Assembly: GCA_949283575.1 (NCBI GenBank)
Contig: CASDSU010000013.1
Coordinates: 149,441 to 213,440, forward strand
Direction: 5' to 3'
Source of the DNA: an uncultured Eubacteriales bacterium
GTDB lineage: Bacteria > Bacillota > Clostridia > TANB77 > UBA1234
Length of the DNA stretch: 64,000 nucleotides
Part shown: piece by piece, positions 1-9,238 of the stretch
Numbering within the stretch: position 1 is the first letter of the stretch
Layout of the letters: every line of letters starts with the position of its first letter
Notes under the pieces: generated by a model
The model's input: the letters and a program-made list of their open reading frames with translations, nothing else
Databases searched by the model: none
What the model was told of the DNA's origin: nothing
Made by a program: the position numbers and the translations under genes

Positions 1-282
1 GATAATATGATTACCTTTAAAGCGGTTCGCGTGTGCAATACCTTTTAATGCAGTATTATCACTTTCGGTACCTCCAGAAGTAAAGTATATTTCATTTGGT
101 TTAGCACCTAAAACGTTTGCAACTTTTTTTCTTGAATTTTCAATTGCTATTTTAGAATTTCTTCCTAATTTATACGAACTAGAAGCGTTACCATATGCAA
201 TATTTGAATAAGGTAACATTTCTTTTAAAACATCATTGTCAAGACATGTTGTAGCAGCGTTATCAAAATAATAAAATTTCAT
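1..282 (-). CDS. Cysteine desulfurase (NifS/IscS family), N-terminal part
   Basis: PLP-dependent enzyme of the NifS/IscS family, which takes sulfur from cysteine for Fe-S clusters or tRNA thiolation. Only the first 94 codons are here; the gene runs off the left edge. The translation begins MKFYYFDNAATT, the family start motif, followed by GNASSSYKLGRNSK (matching the usual GNPSSxHxxGR) and FTSGGTESDNTALKG (PLP-phosphate region). The catalytic lysine and cysteine lie outside the window. The ATG at 280-282 is preceded in reading direction by a GAGG-type ribosome site. It diverges from the pilus operon and shares its intergenic region. The family is clear; whether it is nifS, iscS or a tRNA-specific paralogue cannot be told from this part. 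Confidence 0.9.
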   Translation of the reverse strand, partial: MKFYYFDNAATTCLDNDVLKEMLPYSNIAYGNASSSYKLGRNSKIAIENSRKKVANVLGAKPNEIYFTSGGTESDNTALKGIAHANRFKGNHII

Positions 283-317
283 ATAAACAACCTCGCTTTA
301 TAAATAATATGAAAAGC

Positions 318-357
318 AGTTACTGATTTGTTACAGTAATATTACATTTTCGTTAAA
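318..357 (+). promoter_or_regulatory. Four 11-bp direct repeats (TGTTACA box) before the pilus promoter
   Basis: AGTTACT (318), TGTTACA (329), TATTACA (340) and CGTTAAA (351) lie exactly 11 bases apart, one helical turn. The array ends 14 bases before the -35 at 372. Direct 6-7 bp repeats with 11-bp phasing upstream of a promoter are typical of OmpR/PhoB-family response regulators. A related pair stands at 12654-12671 before the SLH gene. The regulator itself is not in the window. Confidence 0.55.
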
Positions 358-371
358 AAAAAGTATTTTTG

Positions 372-400
372 TTGAGTCGAATTTTGTATTATGCTACACT
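372..400 (+). promoter_or_regulatory. Sigma-A promoter of the pilus operon
   Basis: TTGAGT (372-377), a 17-base spacer and TACACT (395-400) preceded by TGC, giving an extended -10. It sits directly downstream of the 11-bp repeat array and about 45 bases before the cpaB-like start codon. Confidence 0.55.
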
Positions 401-443
401 AATCATATGTAAGAGAATGCGAAGTAGAGGAGAGGATTATATT

Positions 444-1718
444 ATGATGTTAGGACCAATGAAGAAAAAAATGATAACCGTAGGTGTTGTTTCATTTGTG
501 ATACCTTGTTTGATATTTGGTGTGATTTTTGCTATGTATTCTTCTAGTAAGAATGAGAAAATAGCTGAATTAGACGAGAAGGTTGCGGAAGATGTTAGAC
601 TAGGTTTTTCAGGTGATTTACCAATAAATCACATAATTCGTGAGTCGGATTTAATGGAATTACAGGTTAAGGATATAAGTATACCAAAAAATGCTTATAC
701 AGTTGGTAGAAAAAGTGAAGTTGTTGGTCAAAAATTAAAGCTTCCTGTATTCGCAAAAACAATGGTTGTTGATACCATGTTTTATAATTCGGGTGATGAT
801 GTTACAAATGATCTAAGAGTTAGAGAATTAAACATGATTGCATTACCAAGTGACTTGAAACAAGGAGATTATATAGATATAAGAGTGTTATTCCCAACGG
901 GTGAAGATTTCTTAGTTGCTGTAGCTAAAGAAATCATTCAACTTGGTCAATCTGCGGATTCAAATTCAATATTTATAGAATTAACTGAAGAAGAACAAGA
1001 AAAATTAAATGGTGCAATTATAGAGTCATATATGTATGACAGTATAAAAATATATGCTGTTAAATATGTAAATGAAAAAGAACAGTTGTTTAAAGAAGAA
1101 GCAGTTGATTATGTGGAAATATATGAAAAAGCTGTAGAAAGATTGATATCTGGTGATTATGAAATTGCTTATGCTGAAGAGCTTGCTAAGACAGAACCTT
1201 TAAAAAATTCAAGTGGAGAAATTTTATATAACGCAAGTGGCGAAGTAATGTATCCAGAAATAAAGGTTGAGCCAAAGAAGGCTGAAGACTATACAGCTGA
1301 GGAGATTGCACTTGCTGCAGGAATGAAGGTTGAAGACGTTGAAGCTATAAGAGATGCTTTAGGTAAAGAGCCTCAAGATGAATTATTACTTTCACACTAT
1401 AGATTACAAACAATTTATGTAAGTAAACTTTTAAAACCAAATTATCCAGTTAGAAAAGAAGTTGCTGCGGTTCTTAAAAATAATCCTAATATTTTAGACG
1501 AAATAAAGTCAAAATATAATGTGGAAGATTTAGAACAACAAAGAGCAAATTTAGTAAATACATCTGTATTTAAATATGATGAATCAACAGGTTTATATGA
1601 AGAAGATACAACTGTTTTAGGAAATATTGCTAGTAATTTGGAAGATGAAATTGAACTACAAAAAGAAGAGAGAAAACAATATCTTCAAAATCTAATTAGA
1701 AATAATATGGTAAATTAG
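444..1718 (+). CDS. CpaB/RcpC-like SAF-domain pilus assembly protein
   Basis: Likely periplasmic/extracytoplasmic assembly protein of a Tad/Flp-type pilus or secretion apparatus. The 424-residue protein has one N-terminal membrane segment (about residues 11-32), a short charged helical stretch, then a SAF-like region (about 60-115, containing IIRESDLMELQVKDI and VVGQKLKLPVFAKT) and an RcpC/CpaB-type beta region (about 120-170, QGDYIDIRVLFP). The C-terminal half is acidic and helical and is not recognised. I chose ATG 444 because AGGAGAGG lies 9 bases upstream; the longer open frame to 369 overlaps the promoter. First gene of the pilus operon. CpaB assignment rests on fold-level motifs and on the CpaE/CpaF/TadBC-like genes that follow. 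Confidence 0.7.
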   Translation: MMLGPMKKKMITVGVVSFVIPCLIFGVIFAMYSSSKNEKIAELDEKVAEDVRLGFSGDLPINHIIRESDLMELQVKDISIPKNAYTVGRKSEVVGQKLKLPVFAKTMVVDTMFYNSGDDVTNDLRVRELNMIALPSDLKQGDYIDIRVLFPTGEDFLVAVAKEIIQLGQSADSNSIFIELTEEEQEKLNGAIIESYMYDSIKIYAVKYVNEKEQLFKEEAVDYVEIYEKAVERLISGDYEIAYAEELAKTEPLKNSSGEILYNASGEVMYPEIKVEPKKAEDYTAEEIALAAGMKVEDVEAIRDALGKEPQDELLLSHYRLQTIYVSKLLKPNYPVRKEVAAVLKNNPNILDEIKSKYNVEDLEQQRANLVNTSVFKYDESTGLYEEDTTVLGNIASNLEDEIELQKEERKQYLQNLIRNNMVN

Positions 1719-1756
1719 AAAATTAGTTGATATTTCACAAGAGGGGAGAAAAACAA

Positions 1757-2500
1757 ATGAAATGTATAGGTTTTATAGGTAAAGTTGATAAAACAGAATT
1801 AGTAGGTTATATATCTAAAATAATCGCTTCTACAGGTAGAAAAGTAATTATGTTAGATGCTACTGTAAATCAAAAAACAAGATACACAATACCTACAATA
1901 GACGGCTTAGAAGAACAAAATCAATATGTAGTTCAACATGATGGTGTAGAAGTTGCAATTGGTTTTTCAAATATGTTGGAACTAAAGAAGTATTTATTAT
2001 CTAAAGGTGAAGATTTTAATTCATATGACTATGTAATTGTCGATACAGATCAAGAAGAAATGATAGATGAGTATGATTTAAGAAGTGCTAATTCAAATTT
2101 CTTCGTTACGTCATATGATAAATGGTGCATTCATAAAGGAATAGAACTATTAAGGTTTTTATGTGCACAAAAAAGAAGAACTGATCCAGAAGGTGTGGTA
2201 AATATTCATAAAATTATTTACTATAGCGATATAAATACAGCGGATAGTAAATATGTTGAAAGAATATCAGATAATTTACCAATAGCGTGGGAAGGCGATA
2301 CATTGAATTTCCCATACGATCATGGTGATTTATCAGTAAATATTCAAAATCAATATGCAAATAAATTTGATATACGTTTACTTTCTAAAACATATAAAGA
2401 GGCGCTTTCAAAGGCAGTTGAAATAATTGCTGGTGATGATATGCAAAACATTAAGAAAGTAATGAAAAATGTAGAAAGAGTTACAAAGTTTTCTATATAA
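1757..2500 (+). CDS. ParA/MinD-fold protein without a P-loop (TadZ/CpaE-like)
   Basis: 247-residue cytoplasmic protein with a ParA/MinD-like layout: N-terminal beta strand MKCIGFIGKV, then strands such as KVIMLDAT and YDYVIVDTD in the positions of the switch and Walker B strands. The deviant Walker A loop (KGGxGKT) is missing; the corresponding loop reads GKVDKTELVG. In Tad systems CpaE/TadZ proteins place the machinery at a cell site and are often ATPase-degenerate, which fits the position between the CpaB-like and CpaF-like genes. Start ATG 1757 follows GAGGGGAG; a longer frame to 1727 lacks a ribosome site. Function is inferred from fold and context. Confidence 0.55.
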   Translation: MKCIGFIGKVDKTELVGYISKIIASTGRKVIMLDATVNQKTRYTIPTIDGLEEQNQYVVQHDGVEVAIGFSNMLELKKYLLSKGEDFNSYDYVIVDTDQEEMIDEYDLRSANSNFFVTSYDKWCIHKGIELLRFLCAQKRRTDPEGVVNIHKIIYYSDINTADSKYVERISDNLPIAWEGDTLNFPYDHGDLSVNIQNQYANKFDIRLLSKTYKEALSKAVEIIAGDDMQNIKKVMKNVERVTKFSI

Positions 2501-2524
2501 AATATGAAAGAGGGGTAAAGGGTT

Positions 2525-3343
2525 ATGCCAATAGTTTCTTTTTGGAGTACAGAGGATTCTGCACAATTATGTTCAACAGCTACAGCTGTTGCTACATCTA
2601 TGATGATTTCAACAAGAACAAAATATAAGACATTAGTAACACAAACACATTATTCTGATATGTCACTTGAGTATTCATTCTTTAATCCTGATAAGAGAAC
2701 AAAACTTGATACATCAGATACAGGAATAGATGCTCTTGATAGACTTTTAAGAAGTAATAAATTAACACCTGAAAACATTCCAAACTATGCTACACCAGTA
2801 ATGAAAGGTAGATTGGAACTGTTGTATGGTACATTTAAGAATGATACTGATTCGTATTCAAGAATTTTAGAAACAATGCCTATAATCATAGATTATGCAA
2901 ATCAGTTTTATGATATTGTTCTTGTAGACTTAAATAAAGGTTATGATAGTTCAGAAATTAATGCCATACTTCAAAAATCGGATTTGATAGTATTTAACAT
3001 GAGCCAAAGTAAACATATGTTAAAAAAATTATTTAAAGATATGAGTACTTTGAAAATACTACAAGAAAAGACTGTTATTCCTGTACTTGGAAGATATGAC
3101 AGATATTCGGCATATAGTGAAAGAAATATAGCAAGAAGTTTTAACTATAAAAAGAAAATTTATACTATTCCATACAATACACAATTTTTTGATGCTTGTA
3201 ATCAAGGTGAGGCTGCTAAATACTTTATTGATTACTCTAATGCAGATATGGGTACAGATAGAAACGGTTTCTTTATTTCTGAGGTTGCAAATTTGACAGA
3301 CGCAATAATTGAAGCAATAAAACCCAAAATATCAGAAAGATAA
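2525..3343 (+). CDS. Second ParA/CpaE-like protein, degenerate P-loop
   Basis: 272 residues. It begins MPIVSFWSTEDSAQLCSTAT, in the position where ParA-like CpaE proteins carry a P-loop, but no GKT/GKS is present. Later strands FYDIVLVDLNKG (Walker B position) and SDLIVFNMSQ keep the deviant ATPase fold. It follows the first ParA-like protein by 24 bases with its own AGAGGGG site, so the operon has two consecutive nucleotide-free-looking ParA homologues, possibly a heterodimer. Probable role is positioning or regulating the CpaF-like ATPase. This is an inference; sequence similarity to a named family is weak by eye. Confidence 0.5.
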   Translation: MPIVSFWSTEDSAQLCSTATAVATSMMISTRTKYKTLVTQTHYSDMSLEYSFFNPDKRTKLDTSDTGIDALDRLLRSNKLTPENIPNYATPVMKGRLELLYGTFKNDTDSYSRILETMPIIIDYANQFYDIVLVDLNKGYDSSEINAILQKSDLIVFNMSQSKHMLKKLFKDMSTLKILQEKTVIPVLGRYDRYSAYSERNIARSFNYKKKIYTIPYNTQFFDACNQGEAAKYFIDYSNADMGTDRNGFFISEVANLTDAIIEAIKPKISER

Positions 3344-3382
3344 AGTATTTATAAAAAAGTAGAAAGAGGTGGTATTACTAGC

Positions 3383-5302
3383 ATGGGACTTAATTACTTT
3401 ATAATAGCTTTGTTAATATTAATTTTAGTTGTTTTCATTGGCTATTTATTTTCAAAGTCAAGTAATTCTGCTGTTATACAAAACGTTCAAAAAGAGGGAA
3501 GACTATATACTATAGAAAAAATGACGGAATTTATTAAGGCCAGAATGGATGAAATCACTAGAACAAATTTATATGATATAGGTCTTTCTGAAGATGAACT
3601 TAAGAGACGAAAAAATAAAAAATATGAACTTAAGAAAGCTTTGAAGAACTGTACATATGGTGATGTTAACGATAAAAAATACGTAAAAGAACTTATCTTT
3701 GATTTACTTCATAGAGAATATGGTGTAAATCAAGTAAACATCACAAATGCGATCGATTTCGATAATACAGAAAAGTTAACAACAAATGATAAGTTTGATA
3801 TTCTTATCTATATTTTCAAACAACAATTTGGATACGATGCATTAGGAGAGATGATAAAAAAGTATCACTTGGATGAACAAAAATGTGTTTATGGATCAAC
3901 AATTCCATCATATGTTATTACTCCAGAGGAAATTGATGATATTTTTGAAAAAGAATATGATTATTTATCTTTTGAAGATAGACTTAATATTGTTTCTCAA
4001 AGAATTTATCAAAATTACAAAGGATTTAGCGTTATTGATGAAATAAGAGATATGAACATAGATGGTATTTCAGGTGGTGTTTCGGGTCTTCCTGAATCAT
4101 TTATGTATCAAGTTGCACAATTAGGTGATTATTTAAGACAAACAAACGAAAGAACAATTCCAAGAGCTTATGATAGTGTTTGGATATTCTATAAAGGTAA
4201 ATCAATCTATATGTCTTGTATATCATTTGGTTCATATGCTGAACTTAGACGTGTTTGTCAAAATATATACAAATACAATAATCCAGGTCAGTTATCTGAT
4301 ACAAATGGTTATAAGATTAATGAAATGAAAGATGGTTCCCGTGTCGTTGTTGTTAGACCTAGTATGTCAGAGTCTTGGGCATTCTTCGTAAGAAAGTTCG
4401 ATACTCCAAATGCGGTACTTGAAAACTTAGTAAGACATCCGGGAAGAGAGCCTGTTATGGATTTATTAAAATTCTTAGTAAAAGGTGCCAGAGTTACAGC
4501 TCTTACTGGTGAGCAAGGTTGCGGTAAAACAACAATGCTTCTAGCAATGATAAAATACATATATACATCACTTAACCTGAGAGTTCAAGAAACAGCCTTC
4601 GAGTTGCATTTAAGAAAAGTTTATCCAGATAGAAACATATTAACATTTAGAGAAACTGAAACGGTATCAGGACAAGAAGGTCTGGACGTTCAAAAGAAGA
4701 CTGACGGTGCTGTTAACATCCTTGGTGAGGTTGCTACAGACGGAGTTGCTGCTTGGATGATTCAGATGGCACAGGTTGCTTCTAAGTTTACAATGTTTAC
4801 TCACCACGCTAAAACATTTGATAACTTAATACTTTCACTTCGTAACTCACTACTTAAAGTTGGTATGTTTCACAACGAAAAAGTTGCTGAGATACAGGTT
4901 GTTGATGTATTAAACTTTGAGGTTCACTTAAAGAAATCATATACAGGTGATAGATTCATTGAAAGAATTACAGAATGTGTTCCCGTTAAACCAAAAAATA
5001 ATTATACATATGATCATCGTAAGGAAACGACTTTAGAAGGAAAACTTGATAAATTTATTGATAATGCTACCGAGTATTTTACAAAGATTACAGAAGTTGA
5101 AACATATAAAGCTGTAAACATTGTTGAATTCGTAGATGGACAATATGTAATTAAAAACCCTATTTCACAAGAAAATATACAAGCAATGAGAGAAAATATG
5201 TCAGAAGACGATCAATTAGCTTTTGATGAATTCTGTGCAAACTATTTTGGAGCATTGCAAACATCAGGAAATAATGGTGGATTCAAGAGAATCGTTGAAT
5301 AA
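3383..5302 (+). CDS. CpaF/TadA-like type II/IV secretion ATPase, membrane-tethered
   Basis: 639-residue assembly ATPase for a Tad-type pilus or secretion system. Residues about 5-25 form a membrane segment, unusual for CpaF, then a charged helical N-terminal domain. Walker A is GEQGCGKTT at about 376-384. The downstream region has ILGEVATDGVAAWM in the Walker B/Asp-box position and FTMFTHHAKT in the His-box position of the PilT/VirB11 superfamily. A C-terminal tail of about 130 residues extends past the core. RBS AAAGAGGTGG precedes ATG 3383. It sits between the two ParA-like genes and the TadB/C-like membrane protein, the expected operon place. The superfamily is sure; the exact pilus subtype is inferred. 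Confidence 0.8.
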   Translation: MGLNYFIIALLILILVVFIGYLFSKSSNSAVIQNVQKEGRLYTIEKMTEFIKARMDEITRTNLYDIGLSEDELKRRKNKKYELKKALKNCTYGDVNDKKYVKELIFDLLHREYGVNQVNITNAIDFDNTEKLTTNDKFDILIYIFKQQFGYDALGEMIKKYHLDEQKCVYGSTIPSYVITPEEIDDIFEKEYDYLSFEDRLNIVSQRIYQNYKGFSVIDEIRDMNIDGISGGVSGLPESFMYQVAQLGDYLRQTNERTIPRAYDSVWIFYKGKSIYMSCISFGSYAELRRVCQNIYKYNNPGQLSDTNGYKINEMKDGSRVVVVRPSMSESWAFFVRKFDTPNAVLENLVRHPGREPVMDLLKFLVKGARVTALTGEQGCGKTTMLLAMIKYIYTSLNLRVQETAFELHLRKVYPDRNILTFRETETVSGQEGLDVQKKTDGAVNILGEVATDGVAAWMIQMAQVASKFTMFTHHAKTFDNLILSLRNSLLKVGMFHNEKVAEIQVVDVLNFEVHLKKSYTGDRFIERITECVPVKPKNNYTYDHRKETTLEGKLDKFIDNATEYFTKITEVETYKAVNIVEFVDGQYVIKNPISQENIQAMRENMSEDDQLAFDEFCANYFGALQTSGNNGGFKRIVE

Positions 5303-5334
5303 AAAATATTTTCTAAAGAAAGGAGGGGACTACA

Positions 5335-7689
5335 ATAGATCCAAAATCGATATTATTACTTTTGGTTGTACTGCCTGTTGTACTTTTTACTGTGCTATTG
5401 ATAGTTTTTTATGTTTATCAAAAATCACATCAAAATTCTAAAAGTGCAGTACTCCAAAAGATGTTATCTTCTACAAAAGGGACTACTAAAAGCACAGATG
5501 CCTTTTATCAAAAGATTTATACTAAACTAGATATGCTTCCTTTTGTTAATAGATATCTTCGAAAGATTCGTAGAAGAATGGAACTTATAAATCAGGATGA
5601 TGAGTATACAATAAGAAAAGAAACAGGAAGAATTACACTTAGAAGTATATTGTTGACGCTTATTGCATCTATTTTAATTGCTTGGATGAATAAAGACAAT
5701 TTATTTATAATGCTAGTCTCACTTCTTGGAGTTTTAGTTGTTATAGAAAATTTAACTGAGCAAATGATAACTAAAGTTGAAAACCGACTTTTAGAGCAAG
5801 AACTTGAATTCTTCTCTGAGGTTAGACATGCTTTTCATAGCACAAACATGGTTGAGGAAGCTGTATATGATGCTGCAATGATGGAAGAACAAGAAATTGT
5901 TTCACAAGCTAACTACATATACAATATATTGGTTTCTGCAGATCCTGAGATTGAGTTAGAAAAATACTATGACGTCGCACCTAATAAATATCTTAAAATT
6001 TTTGCAGGTGTGTCATATTTAACAAAAGAGTTTGGTGATAGAAAAGTAAATGGAATTTCTTTATATCTAAAAGATATGAATAACATTACTCAAGAGTTAC
6101 AATTAGAAATTCTTAAGAGAGATAAGCTTGATTATTTATTTAAGAGCTTGACTTATATTGCTATAGCTCCAATTCTTTTAATTCATCCATTAAAGAATTG
6201 GTCTATGAGTAACTTTGCTTCTACGTCGGCTTTTTATGAAGGTAAATTAGGTTTTTTATTTGAAATTATTATTATTGCTATGATATTTTTATCATATTCA
6301 TTAATAATAAGAATTAAAGATAATGCTGATAGTAGAAATAAATATTCTTCTACTGAAGCATGGCAAGAAAGAGTATATAGGTTACCAATAGTTGAAAGGT
6401 TTGTCGATGTTATAATTCCTAACCAAGATAAACCAGCTTATGCAAGGGCTAATAAACTTCTTAGAGATACTGCATCAACATTAAAAATCGAATGGCTATA
6501 TATTAATAAAATTATAGCTGCTGTACTTGCTTTTTTAGTTGCACTTGTAATTGTTGTTGAAACTCATGAGATGGCTGAAAATGCAATTTTAGATGGAAGT
6601 ACAGATGATTCTGGTATAATGGGTAAGATGGATAGTAGTGATTTAGAAGAACTTGCTGAAATGTCTGCATCGGATAGATTGTACATATCAAAGTTAGTTG
6701 ATAATAAAGAAATAGCCAGAGCGGTTAGAGAAGAACCAGCAGAAGATGCTATTGCATTAATTGAAAATCAGTTGTATATTTTAAATATAATGCCAGTTAG
6801 TGATAATGTTGCTGAAAATTTAGCTCAGAAGGTATATGCCAAGATGACAACACCTAGAGCAAAACATGTTCAAGGAAGAGCTGAAATACAAAACGCAATT
6901 TTGAATTCTGGTGTTGAAATGGATAGAGAAGGTTTTGTTGAAGAATTTGCTGATAAAATCATACAAGTTACGAGAGATGACGAAGTTGTTACTATAGAGA
7001 TAAAGCATATTGTTGAAGCTGTTAAGGAAATGTATAGTGTACAACTTACACCAGAACAGTTAACATCAAATGCAGAACGTATATATAATAAGCTTTCTGC
7101 ATTATCAAACGAGTATTTTAAATGGACCGAGTTATTACTTGCAATGTTAATTGGTTTAGTTGCATTCTTTGTTCCAAACATGTTTTTAACATTCCAAAAA
7201 AAGATGAGACAACTTGAGATGGATGACGAAGTTATGCAATTCCAAACAATTATACTTATGCTTATGCATATTGAAAGAGTTTCTGTTGAATATATTTTAG
7301 AGTGGTTGACACGTTTCTCAAATATATTTAGAGAACCACTTCAACGTTGTTTAAACAATTATGAAGCTGGTGCGTACGAAGCATTAGAAGAATTAAAAGA
7401 TGATGTTACGTTTAAACCTTTTACGAGAATTGTTGAAAGTTTACAATCTGCAATTGAAAATGTAAAAATTACAGATGCATTTGACGAATTAGAGTCAGAA
7501 CGTGCATTCTTCCAAGAAAAACGTAAAGAGGCGAATGAACGTTTAATAGCAAAAAAGGCTATGATTGGTAAGGTTTTAGGTTTTGCGCCGATGGTAATGC
7601 TATTTGTTGGATATTTGATTGGTCCGATGATAGTTACATCTATTGGTGATATGAATGTATACTTTGAACAAATGGGTTCAATGTTATAA
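5335..7689 (+). CDS. Fused TadB/TadC-like inner-membrane platform protein, apparent AUA start
   Basis: 784-residue protein with hydrophobic segments near the N-terminus, around residues 95-135, around 275-325, around 380-400, and two near the C-terminus (about 595-620 and 745-770), separated by long helical cytoplasmic parts. This resembles two T2SSF-type platform units (TadB plus TadC) in one chain. A strong ribosome site AAAGGAGGGG (5319-5328) is followed 6 bases later by ATA (5335), opening MDPKSILLLLVVLP. The first in-frame conventional start, TTG 5362, is 33 bases beyond the ribosome site and would cut into the first hydrophobic segment. I therefore place the start at AUA. If that is wrong, TTG 5362 gives 775 residues. 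It ends just before the pilin-like genes. Confidence 0.65.
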   Translation: MDPKSILLLLVVLPVVLFTVLLIVFYVYQKSHQNSKSAVLQKMLSSTKGTTKSTDAFYQKIYTKLDMLPFVNRYLRKIRRRMELINQDDEYTIRKETGRITLRSILLTLIASILIAWMNKDNLFIMLVSLLGVLVVIENLTEQMITKVENRLLEQELEFFSEVRHAFHSTNMVEEAVYDAAMMEEQEIVSQANYIYNILVSADPEIELEKYYDVAPNKYLKIFAGVSYLTKEFGDRKVNGISLYLKDMNNITQELQLEILKRDKLDYLFKSLTYIAIAPILLIHPLKNWSMSNFASTSAFYEGKLGFLFEIIIIAMIFLSYSLIIRIKDNADSRNKYSSTEAWQERVYRLPIVERFVDVIIPNQDKPAYARANKLLRDTASTLKIEWLYINKIIAAVLAFLVALVIVVETHEMAENAILDGSTDDSGIMGKMDSSDLEELAEMSASDRLYISKLVDNKEIARAVREEPAEDAIALIENQLYILNIMPVSDNVAENLAQKVYAKMTTPRAKHVQGRAEIQNAILNSGVEMDREGFVEEFADKIIQVTRDDEVVTIEIKHIVEAVKEMYSVQLTPEQLTSNAERIYNKLSALSNEYFKWTELLLAMLIGLVAFFVPNMFLTFQKKMRQLEMDDEVMQFQTIILMLMHIERVSVEYILEWLTRFSNIFREPLQRCLNNYEAGAYEALEELKDDVTFKPFTRIVESLQSAIENVKITDAFDELESERAFFQEKRKEANERLIAKKAMIGKVLGFAPMVMLFVGYLIGPMIVTSIGDMNVYFEQMGSML

Positions 7690-7750
7690 TTTTTATTTTG
7701 ATTTCAAATTTTCATTTTATAAATTTTAAAAAAAGAAAGGATGATTTTTT

Positions 7751-8197
7751 ATGGATAATGCATCAAAAGCATTAATCATGGCAGGTGCTATTCTTATATC
7801 ACTTGCATTAGTAGGATTAGGAGTTTATATTTTTTCAATGGCGAAAGACCTTCAAGGTAACGCTACTGGAAAAATGCAATCAGCTGAAATAAGCTCAACA
7901 AACTCAGAGCTTGAGTCATATGCTGGTCAAAAAGTAAAAGGTTCTACAGTTATATCTTTTGTAGAAAGAGTTAGAGTTATGAACTCTCAAGATATTTTTC
8001 CACTAGAAGTACAAGCTGGTACAGTTGATGATTATACTTTTACAGCTACAGGTCCTGTTACTGTAACAGACAACCAAGTTGCTAAATCAGCTATTTCTGC
8101 TAATGCATACTATGAAATTGCTTTAGCTGACAATGAGCCTGCTGGTGCTGAAGATGGATATATTGATACATATCAAATTATGGAATATGTAAGATAA
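7751..8197 (+). CDS. Pilin-like secreted protein 1
   Basis: 148 residues. A short polar N-terminus (MDNASK) is followed by a single hydrophobic helix, about residues 7-29, and a small beta-rich soluble domain, the shape of a pilin or pseudopilin. No clear prepilin-peptidase site (Gly followed by hydrophobic residues and Glu5) is visible, so processing is uncertain. RBS AAAGAAAGGATG stands 8 bases before ATG. The next gene begins almost identically (MDNVSKALVMAG), showing recent duplication. Likely a structural subunit of the pilus or fibre built by the upstream ATPase and platform proteins. Confidence 0.55.
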   Translation: MDNASKALIMAGAILISLALVGLGVYIFSMAKDLQGNATGKMQSAEISSTNSELESYAGQKVKGSTVISFVERVRVMNSQDIFPLEVQAGTVDDYTFTATGPVTVTDNQVAKSAISANAYYEIALADNEPAGAEDGYIDTYQIMEYVR

Positions 8198-8234
8198 TTC
8201 ATTTAATGTATTTTAAGAAAGGAAGAATTGCCGT

Positions 8235-8633
8235 ATGGATAACGTATCAAAAGCCTTAGTTATGGCTGGTGGTGTATTAATTTCAATTGCAGTAATTAGT
8301 ATTGCAGTTTCAGCTTTTTCAAGTGCTTCAAATCTTGCAAGAGCTGCTGAACAAAATATGTCTTCAAGTCAGATAAGTAGTTTTAATCGTTTCTATACGG
8401 CATATCAAACTACTTATACAGGTCCAACTACCATAAGATGTGTTGATGCTTTGAATATTCTAAACAGAGCGATAGAAGATGATGTAAGTGTTTCTAATTC
8501 ATCATCTATAATCTCCCTTTCGGGCGATTATTATGCTGCTGATTCTAAAGACTACACAACTAAAACTGTTAAATATTCATTAAGTTACGTAGATGGGGTT
8601 GGAAAGGTAAGTAAGGTAACAATAACTGATTAA
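8235..8633 (+). CDS. Pilin-like secreted protein 2
   Basis: 132-residue paralogue of the previous gene. The N-terminal 30 residues are closely related (MDNVSKALVMAGGVLISIA), with the same hydrophobic helix, then a Ser/Ala-rich stretch and a short soluble domain with little similarity. RBS AAGAAAGGAAG precedes the ATG. Its position, size and helix place it with the pilin-like set; no function beyond that can be read. Confidence 0.55.
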   Translation: MDNVSKALVMAGGVLISIAVISIAVSAFSSASNLARAAEQNMSSSQISSFNRFYTAYQTTYTGPTTIRCVDALNILNRAIEDDVSVSNSSSIISLSGDYYAADSKDYTTKTVKYSLSYVDGVGKVSKVTITD

Positions 8634-8655
8634 TAAAGCATAAAGGGGGATTAAA

Positions 8656-9213
8656 ATGGAAGAGAATATTTCACATGCGTTTGCGATGTTTGGTAGTGCA
8701 ATTCTATTTGTAATCGCCCTTTCTTGTGCTATGCTATCTTATAATCAATTGACAGACAGGGCTGAAATGTTTTTTGGTACACGAAGTGCTGCAGGACTTA
8801 GAGGTGATGCTACATCTACATTGCTAGATCCAGACGAAGTAGAAAGAAAAGTTAAGTTCTCTGAACTGTATGTTGCAATTTTAAATTTACCACGTTATAC
8901 CACTACAGATGGAAATTCTGTTTGTACAGTTACTGTTGTAGCTAATGGAAGGGTTATAAATTATTCTGCAAATGTTGATCCACTTACTAATGAAAAAACA
9001 ATTACAATGACTGGTTCTTTAACAGGAGAATATGAATTTAATGATGAAAATGACATGTTAAATTTATTGAAAGATTTGTCAACGATTGCATTGGGGTATA
9101 ATCCAGCTGGTTCTAGTTCTAATGATGCTTTACTACAGATAAAATCTTTATATGAAACAACAACGTATTCTATTGATTATACAGAAACTAATATTACTTA
9201 TTCAAAAAATTAA
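8656..9213 (+). CDS. Pilin-like secreted protein 3
   Basis: 185 residues, starting MEENISHAFAMFGSAILF. One hydrophobic helix (about 8-28) is followed by a soluble domain rich in Thr, Ser and Asn. It is more divergent than the first two but keeps their architecture, spacing and strong ribosome site (AAAGGGGG). It could be a minor pilin. Assignment rests on architecture and operon position. Confidence 0.5.
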   Translation: MEENISHAFAMFGSAILFVIALSCAMLSYNQLTDRAEMFFGTRSAAGLRGDATSTLLDPDEVERKVKFSELYVAILNLPRYTTTDGNSVCTVTVVANGRVINYSANVDPLTNEKTITMTGSLTGEYEFNDENDMLNLLKDLSTIALGYNPAGSSSNDALLQIKSLYETTTYSIDYTETNITYSKN

Positions 9214-9238
9214 TTAGGAAAGGAAGAGTGCTTGTAAA

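Noticed and set aside
5223..5441. 72-residue ORF bridging the ATPase and platform genes
   Set aside because: It overlaps both genes out of frame and has no own ribosome site.
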